From NCBI GenBank assembly GCA_028873695.1, contig JAPPNU010000015.1, forward strand, positions 40,584 through 104,583: a stretch of DNA of 64,000 bases, written 5' to 3'. Source of the stretch: Gemmatimonadota bacterium. GTDB taxonomy: Bacteria > Latescibacterota > UBA2968 > GCA-2709665. The notes under the pieces were generated by a model. That model saw nothing but the letters and a program-made list of their open reading frames with translations, was not told the DNA's origin and ran no database searches. This document shows positions 32,604 to 40,301 of this stretch, one piece after another (the stretch's first letter is position 1; each line of letters begins with the position of its first letter). Made by a program: the position numbers and the translations under genes.

Positions 32604-33772
32604 TGATTGAGAAATACTTGACCGGATCGATTGGCGAATCATTGGAGAGGACGCGGCAGTTACGCCAAATCGTACAGAAACGGTACCTGCGAGAATATGA
32701 CGGTTTGCGACAGATTTGCCTGTCGCGACTAGATGAAACACAATTGGCTCTTCAACGTTTGGCCGATGAGACCATAGTCGATTCGGCGTTGCAGACTCCG
32801 CGGCGTACCAGGGAATTAAAACGGATAGCGAAACGACTCAATGCTGTCGAAGGAGTCGGCGTATTTGCCCTTAGCAGAACGAGCCCAGATGATGATTTCT
32901 TAAACCGGAAAATTACGGATATCTGCAATGAAATCGCTTTTCCTTTAATTTCTCCAACGATCAGCCATATTTCTCAGGACTATTTCCACATTTATCCAAG
33001 CTTCAATCTCCTATGTTTACCTTTGATCGAGAGCCGGTTCCTACTTCATCTACCCGACATTTATCACGAGCTTTGCCATCTATTTCACCAAGATCAGAAT
33101 GTTGATCTTCCATCGCTAAGACCATACCATATCGCCTACAAGCGATGCATGTTCGATAAGGTAGAGCATTTTCGCAACGAGATTACTGCCGCCGAACGCG
33201 TTCGCAAGCCAGGGGGCAATATTCATCAGCTTAGGTTATGGGACACCTTTTGGACGATATATTGGATGCAAGAGTTTTTCTGTGACCTATTCGGTGTGCT
33301 TACAACAGGCCCCGCCTTTGTTTGGTCACACTTTCACCTCTGCGTCAAACGTGGCGACGATCCGTTCGAAACTCCGCTGATAAACGAACCACAGCAGGCA
33401 TTCGAACAAACGCACCCGGCAGATGATGCACGGATGCAAGTGATGCTCAGCATGCTTACGGCCAGTGGATTCGATCATGAAGCGAAGCGGATCAATACGG
33501 AGTGGCGGGATTTCGTTGAAATAATGGGCTACGATGTGGAGCCGGAGTACCGGCAGTGTTACCCTGAAGAGTTGCTATCAAAAATCGTCACCGCGATAAA
33601 AGTGGGAGTCGAAGGGATTGGTGTGGTGACAGCTAAGCCCGATGCACTGGCGCCATTCGCTGGTCTCCTGAATTCCGCATGGAAGGAATTCTGGCGTGCG
33701 CCAGAAGACTATCAGGCATGGGAGGCTGGAATGCACGCCGAATTGAGGAGTTCTTTGCATGCCGACTTGTAA
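32603..33772 (+). CDS. Soluble HExxH zinc metalloprotease-like protein
   Basis: A 389-residue protein with a zinc-protease signature: HELCH at 155-159 (DIYHELCHLFH) and, 64 residues later, Glu224 in QEFFCDLFG. That pattern, glutamate followed by an acidic residue four positions on, resembles the third ligand of M48-type gluzincins. The following segment GPAFVWSHFHLC is also distinctive. No signal peptide or transmembrane helix is seen, unlike most M48 members, so it should act in the cytoplasm. GGGAG precedes ATG 32603. It ends a four-gene operon headed by an XRE regulator. Target unknown; the regulator, the fragment or a foreign protein are candidates. Confidence 0.75.
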   Translation: MIEKYLTGSIGESLERTRQLRQIVQKRYLREYDGLRQICLSRLDETQLALQRLADETIVDSALQTPRRTRELKRIAKRLNAVEGVGVFALSRTSPDDDFLNRKITDICNEIAFPLISPTISHISQDYFHIYPSFNLLCLPLIESRFLLHLPDIYHELCHLFHQDQNVDLPSLRPYHIAYKRCMFDKVEHFRNEITAAERVRKPGGNIHQLRLWDTFWTIYWMQEFFCDLFGVLTTGPAFVWSHFHLCVKRGDDPFETPLINEPQQAFEQTHPADDARMQVMLSMLTASGFDHEAKRINTEWRDFVEIMGYDVEPEYRQCYPEELLSKIVTAIKVGVEGIGVVTAKPDALAPFAGLLNSAWKEFWRAPEDYQAWEAGMHAELRSSLHADL

Positions 33773-33789
33773 ATGTCCGGCGTTCCAAC

Positions 33790-34395
33790 GTGTGCAGCAA
33801 TAGTAAAGCGCTTGACGAGAATCCGAAGGCTTCCTCTCTCGTCTTCTTGGGCGGCGAATCGCAGGGTGGGTCGTATATATTGCGGATTCGTCTGGCGGAG
33901 CATACCGCGCTTCAGTTCGGCGGATTCAAGCGCGGGAAGATCATCGAGCTTCCGGTGGGAGAGTACGTCTACGTCGGGTCGGCGACGTCGGAGAAAGGCG
34001 CCGCGTCGCTGGCCAACCGGCTTGTCCGCCACGCCACCCGAAGCGGCGGGAAGGAACCGCACAATATCCGCGGCGAAATGCTCAGTCGATTCAACGCCAT
34101 CGGTCTGGGAAACGGACGTCTCAAATCCACGGGCCAGAAGAACCTGCGCTGGAACATCGACCACCTGCTCGACCTGCCGGCTGCCGATCTGACCGGCGCT
34201 TGCATCATCCGAACTCCCGAGTGTCTCGAAAGACGCCTGGGTAAATTCCTCGAACGTGATCTCTGCACCATCATTGTTGAAAAAGGGTTGGGTGCCAACG
34301 ACGCGCCCGGCAACACCCACCTCCTGCGCTTGGCGGCCGGCGACCCGTGGTGGACTATGCTCCCCGGGCGGCTCAGAGCACATCTTGGTATCTGA
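33790..34395 (+). CDS. DUF123 (Uri-superfamily, GIY-YIG-like) protein, start uncertain
   Basis: The conserved part begins near GGSYILRIRLAEH and continues with GEYVYVGSA, LANRLVRHA, RWNIDHLLDL and a histidine/tryptophan-rich end (LLRLAAGDPWWTML). This matches DUF123/COG1833, predicted endonucleases distantly related to GIY-YIG; GGSYIL and VYVGSA stand in for the GIY and YIG motifs. The frame is open upstream to 33679, overlapping the metalloprotease, but that part looks non-native. GTG 33790 (201 residues) is my choice and TTG 33847 is possible. The gene may have lost its original promoter when the upstream operon arrived. Confidence 0.75.
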   Translation: MCSNSKALDENPKASSLVFLGGESQGGSYILRIRLAEHTALQFGGFKRGKIIELPVGEYVYVGSATSEKGAASLANRLVRHATRSGGKEPHNIRGEMLSRFNAIGLGNGRLKSTGQKNLRWNIDHLLDLPAADLTGACIIRTPECLERRLGKFLERDLCTIIVEKGLGANDAPGNTHLLRLAAGDPWWTMLPGRLRAHLGI

Positions 34396-34507
34396 CCTAC
34401 TCGGCGCGGTAATTCTATGCCGGATCCAATATCATATTTCGTATATATCCAACGTGAGGACACCGTGACGGAGCCAGAGGTTGTGTCCGTCCGGTGCGCC
34501 AAAAACA

Positions 34508-34528
34508 AGGGCAACCACAAGGGTTGCC
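34508..34528. repeat. GGGCAACC hairpin repeat
   Basis: GGGCAACC, a five-base loop and GGTTGCCC, followed by CCTACAAAT. It is one of a family also found at 39068, 47169, 47220 and 60470. The remainder of the 34396-34614 gap shows nothing else. Confidence 0.85.
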
Positions 34529-34614
34529 CCTACAAATGCACTGTGGACACAGGCGTGATTTAAAAAATGGGAAATGTGATTGTTGGATGGTGGTTCGGGA
34601 GGAGAGGTGCCTGG

Positions 34615-35637
34615 TCAGAAATCCTGTTTGGATTCTTCAAACCGCTGCAGCACCTGTTCGGGTGACGCGGTTCCGGTTGTCCCGATCTGCTGGATGGTGA
34701 TGGACGAAACCAGCACGCCGACCCTTGCCGCATCGGCGCACGAGGCGCCGGCGCAAAGCGCCGAGACGATCCCCGCGGATACGCTGTCACCCGCGCCGAC
34801 GATATCGATGGGACCGGGCACCGGGATACCGGGAACGAGGTCGGTCGCCTCGCCGTCGGCGCAAAGGATACCCTCAGGACCAAGCGTGACGTAGACGGGC
34901 CGGCCGGTGCGGTCCAGGAAAGACCGGATGGCAGCGTCCAGGCAATTCACTGCTTCCGCCAGGGAGTCCATGGAAACCGCCTCGATCGCCTCTTCGCGGT
35001 TGACCTTGACCGTCACGTTCCGGAAAAGGCCGATGTGCGATCGGGAATCCGCTAAAATAACGACGTCCGGATACGCGGGCGCAAGGCGCGCAATTCCCTC
35101 GCGTACCCGGTCCGTAATGACGCCGCAATTGCGTTCCTGGACCTGGTCGAGTATGATCACACCGTGGACCTCGCCCAACAGTCTCTCCAGGGTGGCGAGA
35201 ACGCGGTCTTCGACGCGTCGCGGAAGAGGGGAGCGATTCTTGATGTCCAATCGCTCCATCTCCTTCCCGGTTGTCGTGAGAACCGGTTTGGTATAGGTTG
35301 GCGTCGCACGGCTGGAGACCTCCATCAGGTCCCGCGTATCCACGCCGGATGCCCGCAGTCCCGCCTTCAGATCGTACCCCTGTCCGTCATCGCCAATCAC
35401 GCCGAGCGCCCGGATCTGCCCCACCCCAAGGGCATTCAGATTACCGGTCACGGTTCCTGCCGCGCCCGGCAGGTTTCGGACCTGTACGACCTGACGCGCC
35501 TCCAGCCCGGTCTCCAGGGAGGTTTCAGCGAGGCCGGGATCGACTACGAGATAGCGATCCAGGAAAAAGTCCCCGACAACCAGGATAGACAGATCCGAAA
35601 ACGACGTCAGGAGTTCCTTCAGATGGGAATGGGTCAT
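34615..35637 (-). CDS. PfkB-family sugar kinase, HldE/RfaE N-terminal type
   Basis: Ribokinase-like ATP-dependent sugar kinase of 340 residues. ILVVGDFFLDRYLVVDP near the N-terminus is the substrate loop, and DIVGAGDSVSAG carries the catalytic aspartate and anion hole. The body (NLPGAAGTVTGNLNALG, IGDDGQGYDLKAGL, TPTYTKPVL) resembles the kinase half of HldE, which phosphorylates heptose 7-phosphate for LPS core. The nucleotidyltransferase half is absent. ATG 35637, five bases after GAGG, is preferred to the long upstream extension to 35772. A HAD phosphatase is encoded 110 bases upstream on the same strand, consistent with a sugar-phosphate pathway. Confidence 0.85.
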   Translation of the reverse strand: MTHSHLKELLTSFSDLSILVVGDFFLDRYLVVDPGLAETSLETGLEARQVVQVRNLPGAAGTVTGNLNALGVGQIRALGVIGDDGQGYDLKAGLRASGVDTRDLMEVSSRATPTYTKPVLTTTGKEMERLDIKNRSPLPRRVEDRVLATLERLLGEVHGVIILDQVQERNCGVITDRVREGIARLAPAYPDVVILADSRSHIGLFRNVTVKVNREEAIEAVSMDSLAEAVNCLDAAIRSFLDRTGRPVYVTLGPEGILCADGEATDLVPGIPVPGPIDIVGAGDSVSAGIVSALCAGASCADAARVGVLVSSITIQQIGTTGTASPEQVLQRFEESKQDF

Positions 35638-35746
35638 TAGCCTCATTCCGAAACAAACAGCAACGCGGCGACGCGATAAAACCCTCCGAAACGGGGCGTC
35701 CCGGATTGCCGGCGGCCGCCGGGCATCTTGAGACAGCTTCTTAACA

Positions 35747-36592
35747 CTACGCGTCGAGGAGATATCCCACAAGCGTCTCCTGGCATCGGAAGTCCGGTAT
35801 GATCAAATCCGCTCCCGCTTGAATCAGTCGTTCGCGTTTCCACGCATTTACGCCCCGTCGGCGTGCTTCATCAGACGCGACGCCCACGGCCATCCCACCG
35901 GCCGACTTGACGTTTTCGATCTCCACGTATCCATCGCCGAAGCCCAGCAGTTCCCCACCCTCGATCCCCTGCGAGGCAATCAGGTCCCGGATTACCCTTT
36001 CCTTGGAAAAATCTTCGTACCGGTCCAGTGCGCCGTATACGCGGTCCTCGAAGAAAGGCGTCAGCCCCAGAAGGTCTGCCTCCTCTTTCACGTACACCTC
36101 GTCGGTGCCGCTTGCCAGGTACAGCGTGAGTCCCCTGCGTTCCAGGTTGCGGAGCAGATCCAGAGACCCCGGCACCATCAGGTCTTTCGCCTCGGCGACG
36201 CCGGAACGCAGGCCTTGAATGCGGTCCCTGATGTGACCGTTAAGCCGTTCGTGATAGCGGTGTTTGTAGGCCACAGGATCCGGAGGCGCGCCGCCGCGCG
36301 CTCGCACTTCCTCGGCGAGCCGGATCATCTGGTAGATGGTCTGTTTACCCGTAAGCCGGTCGACAAAATCGGACACGACACGCGAAAGCCGGGCCTCGGT
36401 TTCGCCTGTGCGGCATTCGCCAAGCGTTTCGACCATCATCGGAACCATGATTTCCCGCCACCCCTGGCGAATCAGCGAGAGCGTACCGTCGAAATCGAAG
36501 AGCACCGAGCGGAATCGACCGCGCGCAATGCCGGGATTCACACACTCTATATCAGCCATTCGCAAGGAATCGGAACGATCCGGTATAGCCAT
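35747..36592 (-). CDS. HAD-superfamily phosphatase
   Basis: Haloacid-dehalogenase fold hydrolase of 281 residues. Motif I is VLFDFDGTLS near residues 24-33, motif II LYLASGTDE, and motif IV GFGDGYVEIEN. An alpha-helical cap lies between motifs I and II, placing it with the C1-cap phosphoglycolate-phosphatase/beta-phosphoglucomutase types. GAAGG eight bases before ATG 36592 supports the start; ATG 36559 is possible. Next to a heptose-kinase-like gene it may act on a sugar phosphate, but the substrate is unknown. Short inverted copies of AGAAGCTGTCT lie on both sides of the gene. Confidence 0.85.
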   Translation of the reverse strand: MAIPDRSDSLRMADIECVNPGIARGRFRSVLFDFDGTLSLIRQGWREIMVPMMVETLGECRTGETEARLSRVVSDFVDRLTGKQTIYQMIRLAEEVRARGGAPPDPVAYKHRYHERLNGHIRDRIQGLRSGVAEAKDLMVPGSLDLLRNLERRGLTLYLASGTDEVYVKEEADLLGLTPFFEDRVYGALDRYEDFSKERVIRDLIASQGIEGGELLGFGDGYVEIENVKSAGGMAVGVASDEARRRGVNAWKRERLIQAGADLIIPDFRCQETLVGYLLDA

Positions 36593-36718
36593 TGATGACC
36601 TTCATTATCAGGAAGCGTCTCGCATCTGTCCTACGGCGCGCTGCCGGATCGGCAATCTAAATGCGCATCCATAATTGTCAAGGCATTTCACCCTTAGAAG
36701 CTGTCTTAAAATTCCCAG

Positions 36719-36823
36719 TTGCGCGCCCTCGCCGAATCGCTCGATGGGACTCGGTTGCGCGCCTTGTTTCCGGGACGGGACACCATGCCTCGCCTGCAGA
36801 GCGACTTTCTCGCCGGACTGTTC
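36719..36823 (+). repeat. Copy of the 51.1-kb dispersed element, left end degraded
   Basis: This block repeats 51113-51217 in the same orientation: CTCGCCGAATCG, GATGGGACTCGG, GCGCGCCTTGT, CTCGCCTGCAGAGCGACTTT and CGGACTGTT are shared. It lies in the 350-base gap 36593-36942, which otherwise shows no gene. The long frame open from 36661 is produced by this repeat. Confidence 0.8.
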
Positions 36824-36942
36824 ACGGATCTTTCTTCGAGTTCAAATCTGCTTGTGAAATTTCAATTCTGCATTATCTTAATACTGCATCTGTTTTGTCA
36901 TTAATAGTGAAGGGGGCTCAACGGACGTATCAGGGTCTGGCT

Positions 36943-37611
36943 ATGGATCGGCGGGTTGTGCAGCGTTCGTCCACCCGTACGGGTGAATTACAGCTTGCGT
37001 CCGTTAACGCCGGCACGGTCTCCCATTTCGAACTCATCGTCAACGGTGTTTTCCTGATGGCCACCTACAATGCGTCGTCCAATCGCGCATTGATCGACAC
37101 GGTCATGGAAACATCGAAATCCGGCAGGCACATCAACCTGCTTATCGGTGGTTTGGGACTGGGAATCTCCCTTCGTCAGGCGCTCGCCTATTCAAACGTG
37201 CGTTCCGTGTGCGTGGTGGAACTCGAATCCCGAATTGTAAACTGGAACCGCGAATATCTGGACAATGCCGACGTTCTCGACGATGAGCGCACGGAGGTGG
37301 TCGTCGGCGATTTCTACGAATACGTACAGGGAAATCCCCGAAGCTATCACGGCATTGCGCTGGATATCGACAACGGTCCCGACCGGGTGGTGCGCCCGCA
37401 AAACCGCCGCGCGTACAGCGTTTCAGCGCTTCAGACGCTGAGAACGCGGTTGCGTCCGGACGGGACTTTGGCGATCTGGAGCCATGCCGTCAACCGCTCT
37501 TACGAACGCGCGCTGGACCGTGTTTTCGGCGGGGTGACTCAACAACAAACGTGTGACCATGGCCTGACCGGAAGACCGCTCGAGAGTGTAATTTATGCGG
37601 TTCGGGCCTGA
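36943..37611 (+). CDS. Spermidine-synthase-like methyltransferase-fold protein
   Basis: A 222-residue Rossmann-fold protein. The nucleotide/SAM-binding glycine motif is LLIGGLGLGISLRQAL, followed by the acidic strand CVVELESRIVNWN and a later VVVGDFYEYV and GIALDIDNGP. This is the spermidine-synthase-like branch. The N-terminal tetramerisation domain and most substrate-binding residues of true SpeE are missing, so its reaction is unknown. Upstream sequence in the same frame is repeat-derived, so I start at ATG 36943 (AGGG nine bases before), with GTG 36907 as alternative. Citrate synthase follows by 36 bases. Confidence 0.8.
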   Translation: MDRRVVQRSSTRTGELQLASVNAGTVSHFELIVNGVFLMATYNASSNRALIDTVMETSKSGRHINLLIGGLGLGISLRQALAYSNVRSVCVVELESRIVNWNREYLDNADVLDDERTEVVVGDFYEYVQGNPRSYHGIALDIDNGPDRVVRPQNRRAYSVSALQTLRTRLRPDGTLAIWSHAVNRSYERALDRVFGGVTQQQTCDHGLTGRPLESVIYAVRA

Positions 37612-37647
37612 CTGACAGCGGCAGACGACTTGAAAGGATTTGTGTGG

Positions 37648-38952
37648 ATGAACAAAGACTCACTCACCATTACGGATAATCGCACCGGCAAGACTTACGA
37701 GGTACCCATCCTTTATGGTACGTACCCCGAATACGGGGCCGCCATTCGAACCGCTGACTTGAAGCAGATTAAGGTATCGGAGGACGATTTCGGGCTTCTC
37801 GGATACGATCCGTCGTATCTGAATACCGGATCCTGCCAGAGTTCCGTGACGTTCATCGACGGCGAAAAAGGCATCCTCAGATATCGTGGATATCCGATCG
37901 ATCAGCTCGCGCAGCACAGCACCTACCTTGAGACGTCGTATCTGCTGTTGTACGGCGAACTGCCGTCACAGACGCAACTGAATACCTGGAACGAATCGGT
38001 GATGGCGTACGTCAAAGCCGAGCCGAAGTTGACCGAACTGGTAAGTGGATTCGGAAGAGGCTCACACGCGATGGGGATGATGGTGGGCGTGCTGGGGTCT
38101 CTGTCCACATTCTACGACAATGCGAGAGAGATCGGTACGGAGGATGTTCAGGAGCTACATATCCGACGGCTTATGGGCATGGCCCCGGTAGCCGCGGCAG
38201 CCGTGTATCGCCAAAGCCAGGGGCTGCCTGTTGTGGACCCTGACCCGTCATTGGGATTCTGCGCCAATTTTTTGAAGATGATGTTCGAGGGTACGAGCGC
38301 ATATAAGTCCGACTCCGCGCTGGAACGGGCGCTGGAAGTCCTTCTTATATTGCACGCCGACCACGAACAGAACTGCAGCGCGAGCACCATGCGCGGCGTC
38401 GGCAGCAGCGGTGCAGACCCGTATTCGGCGGCGGCGGGCGCCGCCGGCGCGTTGTACGGGCCGGCGCACGGGGGCGCGAATGAAGCCGTACTGAAGATGT
38501 TGAACGAGATCGGGTCGGTCGACAATATCCCCGCCTATATCAAGCGGGTGTACAACCGGGAGGTGCTGCTCCAGGGATTCGGGCACCGGGTCTACAAGAA
38601 CTACGATCCCAGAGCGGCGATTATCAAGAAGACGGCCGAAGAGGTATTCGAAGTCACCGGAAAGAATCCACTCATCGACATCGCGGTAGAACTGGAACGC
38701 ATCGCGCTGGAAGAAGAGTTTTTCATTTCTCGCAGTCTGTATCCGAACGTGGATTTTTATTCGGGCATCATCTACCAGGCGATGGGCCTGCCCACGGACA
38801 TGATGACGGTTATGTTCGCAGTGGGCCGCATGCCGGGTTGGCTGGCGCAGTGGAAAGAGTTGATGCACGATCCGGAGCAGCGCATCGCGCGTCCGCGGCA
38901 GATCTATATGGGTGAAGATATCCGGGACTATACGCCGATGGGAGAGAGGTAG
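37648..38952 (+). CDS. gltA: Citrate synthase
   Basis: Condenses oxaloacetate and acetyl-CoA at the entry of the TCA cycle. At 434 residues it is the bacterial hexameric length. Landmarks are LLGYDPSYLNTGSCQSSVTF, the helix around HADHEQNCS, GPAHGGANEAVLKML with one catalytic histidine, and GFGHRVYKNYDPRA with the other, then PNVDFYSGIIYQAMG. ATG 37648 lies nine bases after GAAAGGA and is preferred to TTG 37630. A strong intrinsic terminator at 38986-39022 ends the transcript. Confidence 0.97.
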   Translation: MNKDSLTITDNRTGKTYEVPILYGTYPEYGAAIRTADLKQIKVSEDDFGLLGYDPSYLNTGSCQSSVTFIDGEKGILRYRGYPIDQLAQHSTYLETSYLLLYGELPSQTQLNTWNESVMAYVKAEPKLTELVSGFGRGSHAMGMMVGVLGSLSTFYDNAREIGTEDVQELHIRRLMGMAPVAAAAVYRQSQGLPVVDPDPSLGFCANFLKMMFEGTSAYKSDSALERALEVLLILHADHEQNCSASTMRGVGSSGADPYSAAAGAAGALYGPAHGGANEAVLKMLNEIGSVDNIPAYIKRVYNREVLLQGFGHRVYKNYDPRAAIIKKTAEEVFEVTGKNPLIDIAVELERIALEEEFFISRSLYPNVDFYSGIIYQAMGLPTDMMTVMFAVGRMPGWLAQWKELMHDPEQRIARPRQIYMGEDIRDYTPMGER

Positions 38953-38985
38953 GAGGCGGTTCGGACACGACATCGTAACGAAATG

Positions 38986-39022
38986 AAAAGAGCGCAAAGG
39001 CCACCGGCTTTTGCGCTCTTTT
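38986..39022 (+). terminator. Intrinsic terminator after citrate synthase
   Basis: AAAAGAGCGCAAA pairs with TTTGCGCTCTTTT with an inner GCC-GGC extension and a short loop, ending in TTTTCTT. Confidence 0.88.
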
Positions 39023-39067
39023 CTTATGGACTCTCTTGTGCGTTAAACGCTGACGACGAATTTGTAG

Positions 39068-39088
39068 GGGCAACCCTTTTGGTTGCCC
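39068..39088. repeat. GGGCAACC hairpin repeat
   Basis: GGGCAACC-CTTTT-GGTTGCCC, preceded by TGTAG. It abuts the stop codon of the antitoxin-like gene at 39089 and could terminate it. Confidence 0.85.
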
Positions 39089-39415
39089 TCAACTACCCGT
39101 CAATGAAAGAACCCTGCATATTGCTAATTCAATCGGATGTGCATCCATGTACTCGCGTACGGCATTCCTGACCACAGCTTGAATACCTCCACCGTGTTTC
39201 CTGCAGTATTCAAAGGTTTCCCGGTCTATCGGAATCTGCGCCAGTATTTCGGTCATTTCCCAATCTTCAGCGTTCGCGAACGGGGGCGCATCCGGGTCGG
39301 AACCCGCAGCTTCGTTCAATTCGGCTTCCGTCAACAAGTTGACCCGATTCCAGTCTGTCTGTGAATCTTCCGGCAGGTCATCGCGGGAATATCTCACGAT
39401 ATTTTCTTCGCTCAT
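39089..39415 (-). CDS. BrnA-like antitoxin, no toxin partner
   Basis: A 108-residue acidic protein resembling BrnA antitoxins: it starts with ENIVRYSRDDLPED, then TDWNRVNLLTEAELNEAAGSD, and has a ribbon-helix-helix-like C-terminal region (IPIDRETFEYCRKHGGGIQAVV, split here by family position, ending REYMDAHP). BrnA binds DNA and neutralises the RelE-fold toxin BrnT. No BrnT-like gene is adjacent on either side, so it is an orphan. The last dozen residues run into a hairpin repeat and may be an extension. It has its own promoter at 39466-39494. Confidence 0.78.
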   Translation of the reverse strand: MSEENIVRYSRDDLPEDSQTDWNRVNLLTEAELNEAAGSDPDAPPFANAEDWEMTEILAQIPIDRETFEYCRKHGGGIQAVVRNAVREYMDAHPIELAICRVLSLTGS

Positions 39416-39465
39416 TTCGATTGGCTCTCCGTGCGGAGATGATTCGTAGGCGCATTTTGAAGTCG

Positions 39466-39494
39466 AAAATATGGGATCGGCCGTGTGTCGTCAA
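39466..39494 (-). promoter_or_regulatory. Promoter for the BrnA-like gene
   Basis: On the minus strand, TTGACG (39489-39494), a 17-base spacer and TATTTT (39466-39471), about 50 bases before the start codon. Confidence 0.65.
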
Positions 39495-39504
39495 GGTTTG
39501 GCGA

Positions 39505-40272
39505 TCACTCGCCGTAGAGCTTCAATAGCGAAAGCGTGATGAGGGAGGGTTCTTCGTCGAGGACGCGGGAGACGTGTTCGAGGGTGGGAACGACGCGGAA
39601 AGCCTGCCAGACTGACGGCCCCACGCAAACCTGACTGACGAGGCCGGCGGATTTTACACGTTCGCCCATGACGCTGAAGTTGAAATTGGGCCACATGCGC
39701 GGGTCGCCGGTGCTGGCGTAACTGCGCTCGACCCACAGGGCCTGGTTGTAGTGGAAGATGGAGCAGACGTTGAAGCCGACGCCCATGAGCAGGTAGAGGG
39801 CGTTGCGCTCCACAAGCCAATCCCAGGGAGAGCCGTGGCCGAACGCTTTCCCGTCCCACGGGCTGTAACGAGGCCCGGCGTGCTTGTGTCCCCCCATCGC
39901 GGCTTCTGCATCGGCCCCGATGGCGGCCAGGGAGTCGCAGCAGTGGTCGCTGCGCACGGCTTCCGGACGCCGGCGGAGGACCTCCGTAATATGCCCGACG
40001 TCCGATGGCGACCCATCGACGTCCCATGCCTCGAAGCGCCTCCTGTAGGTGGCGGACTCGCCGTTGACCTTCTGAACGAAGGTGGGAACGACCACGGTAC
40101 CCGATTCGCCAACGGCTTCGACTGCCCCGTCGATGACGGTATCCGCGCCGCCCTCAACGGTTCCGAAACTCCTGAGGGAACTGTGAAAGAGCATCGCATC
40201 GCCTTCCCGAAGCCCGAGCGCGGCGAAGCCCTGAACGACGTCGGATTTGTGGACTGTCGGACGGTCTGTCAT
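39505..40272 (-). CDS. AAC(3)-family N-acetyltransferase
   Basis: Acetyl-CoA-dependent N-acetyltransferase of the aminoglycoside 3-N-acetyltransferase (antibiotic_NAT) family, 255 residues. Family features are MLFHSSLRSFGTVEGG, GTVVVPTFV, VGHITEVLRRRP, AVRSDHCCDSLAAIG and LLMGVGFNVCSIFHY, where the catalytic histidine region lies. Environmental members need not act on antibiotics; amino sugars are equally possible. ATG 40272 fits the family start; a TTG at 40305 overlapping the upstream aminotransferase stop is an alternative. The tight spacing with that gene suggests a shared substrate. Confidence 0.85.
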   Translation of the reverse strand: MTDRPTVHKSDVVQGFAALGLREGDAMLFHSSLRSFGTVEGGADTVIDGAVEAVGESGTVVVPTFVQKVNGESATYRRRFEAWDVDGSPSDVGHITEVLRRRPEAVRSDHCCDSLAAIGADAEAAMGGHKHAGPRYSPWDGKAFGHGSPWDWLVERNALYLLMGVGFNVCSIFHYNQALWVERSYASTGDPRMWPNFNFSVMGERVKSAGLVSQVCVGPSVWQAFRVVPTLEHVSRVLDEEPSLITLSLLKLYGE

Positions 40273-40301
40273 GGAGTGACCCGAAACGGGGCAAAAACGG
40301 T

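Noticed and set aside
33679..33789. N-terminal extension of the DUF123 protein
   Set aside because: It overlaps the metalloprotease coding end and does not look like the family; a later start is preferred.
36661..36942. N-terminal extension of the spermidine-synthase-like protein
   Set aside because: This part is a dispersed repeat element, also present at 51.1 kb, not protein-coding sequence.
39505..40272. Aminoglycoside resistance gene
   Set aside because: The family match is clear, but chromosomal context with an aminotransferase and no mobile elements does not support a resistance role.
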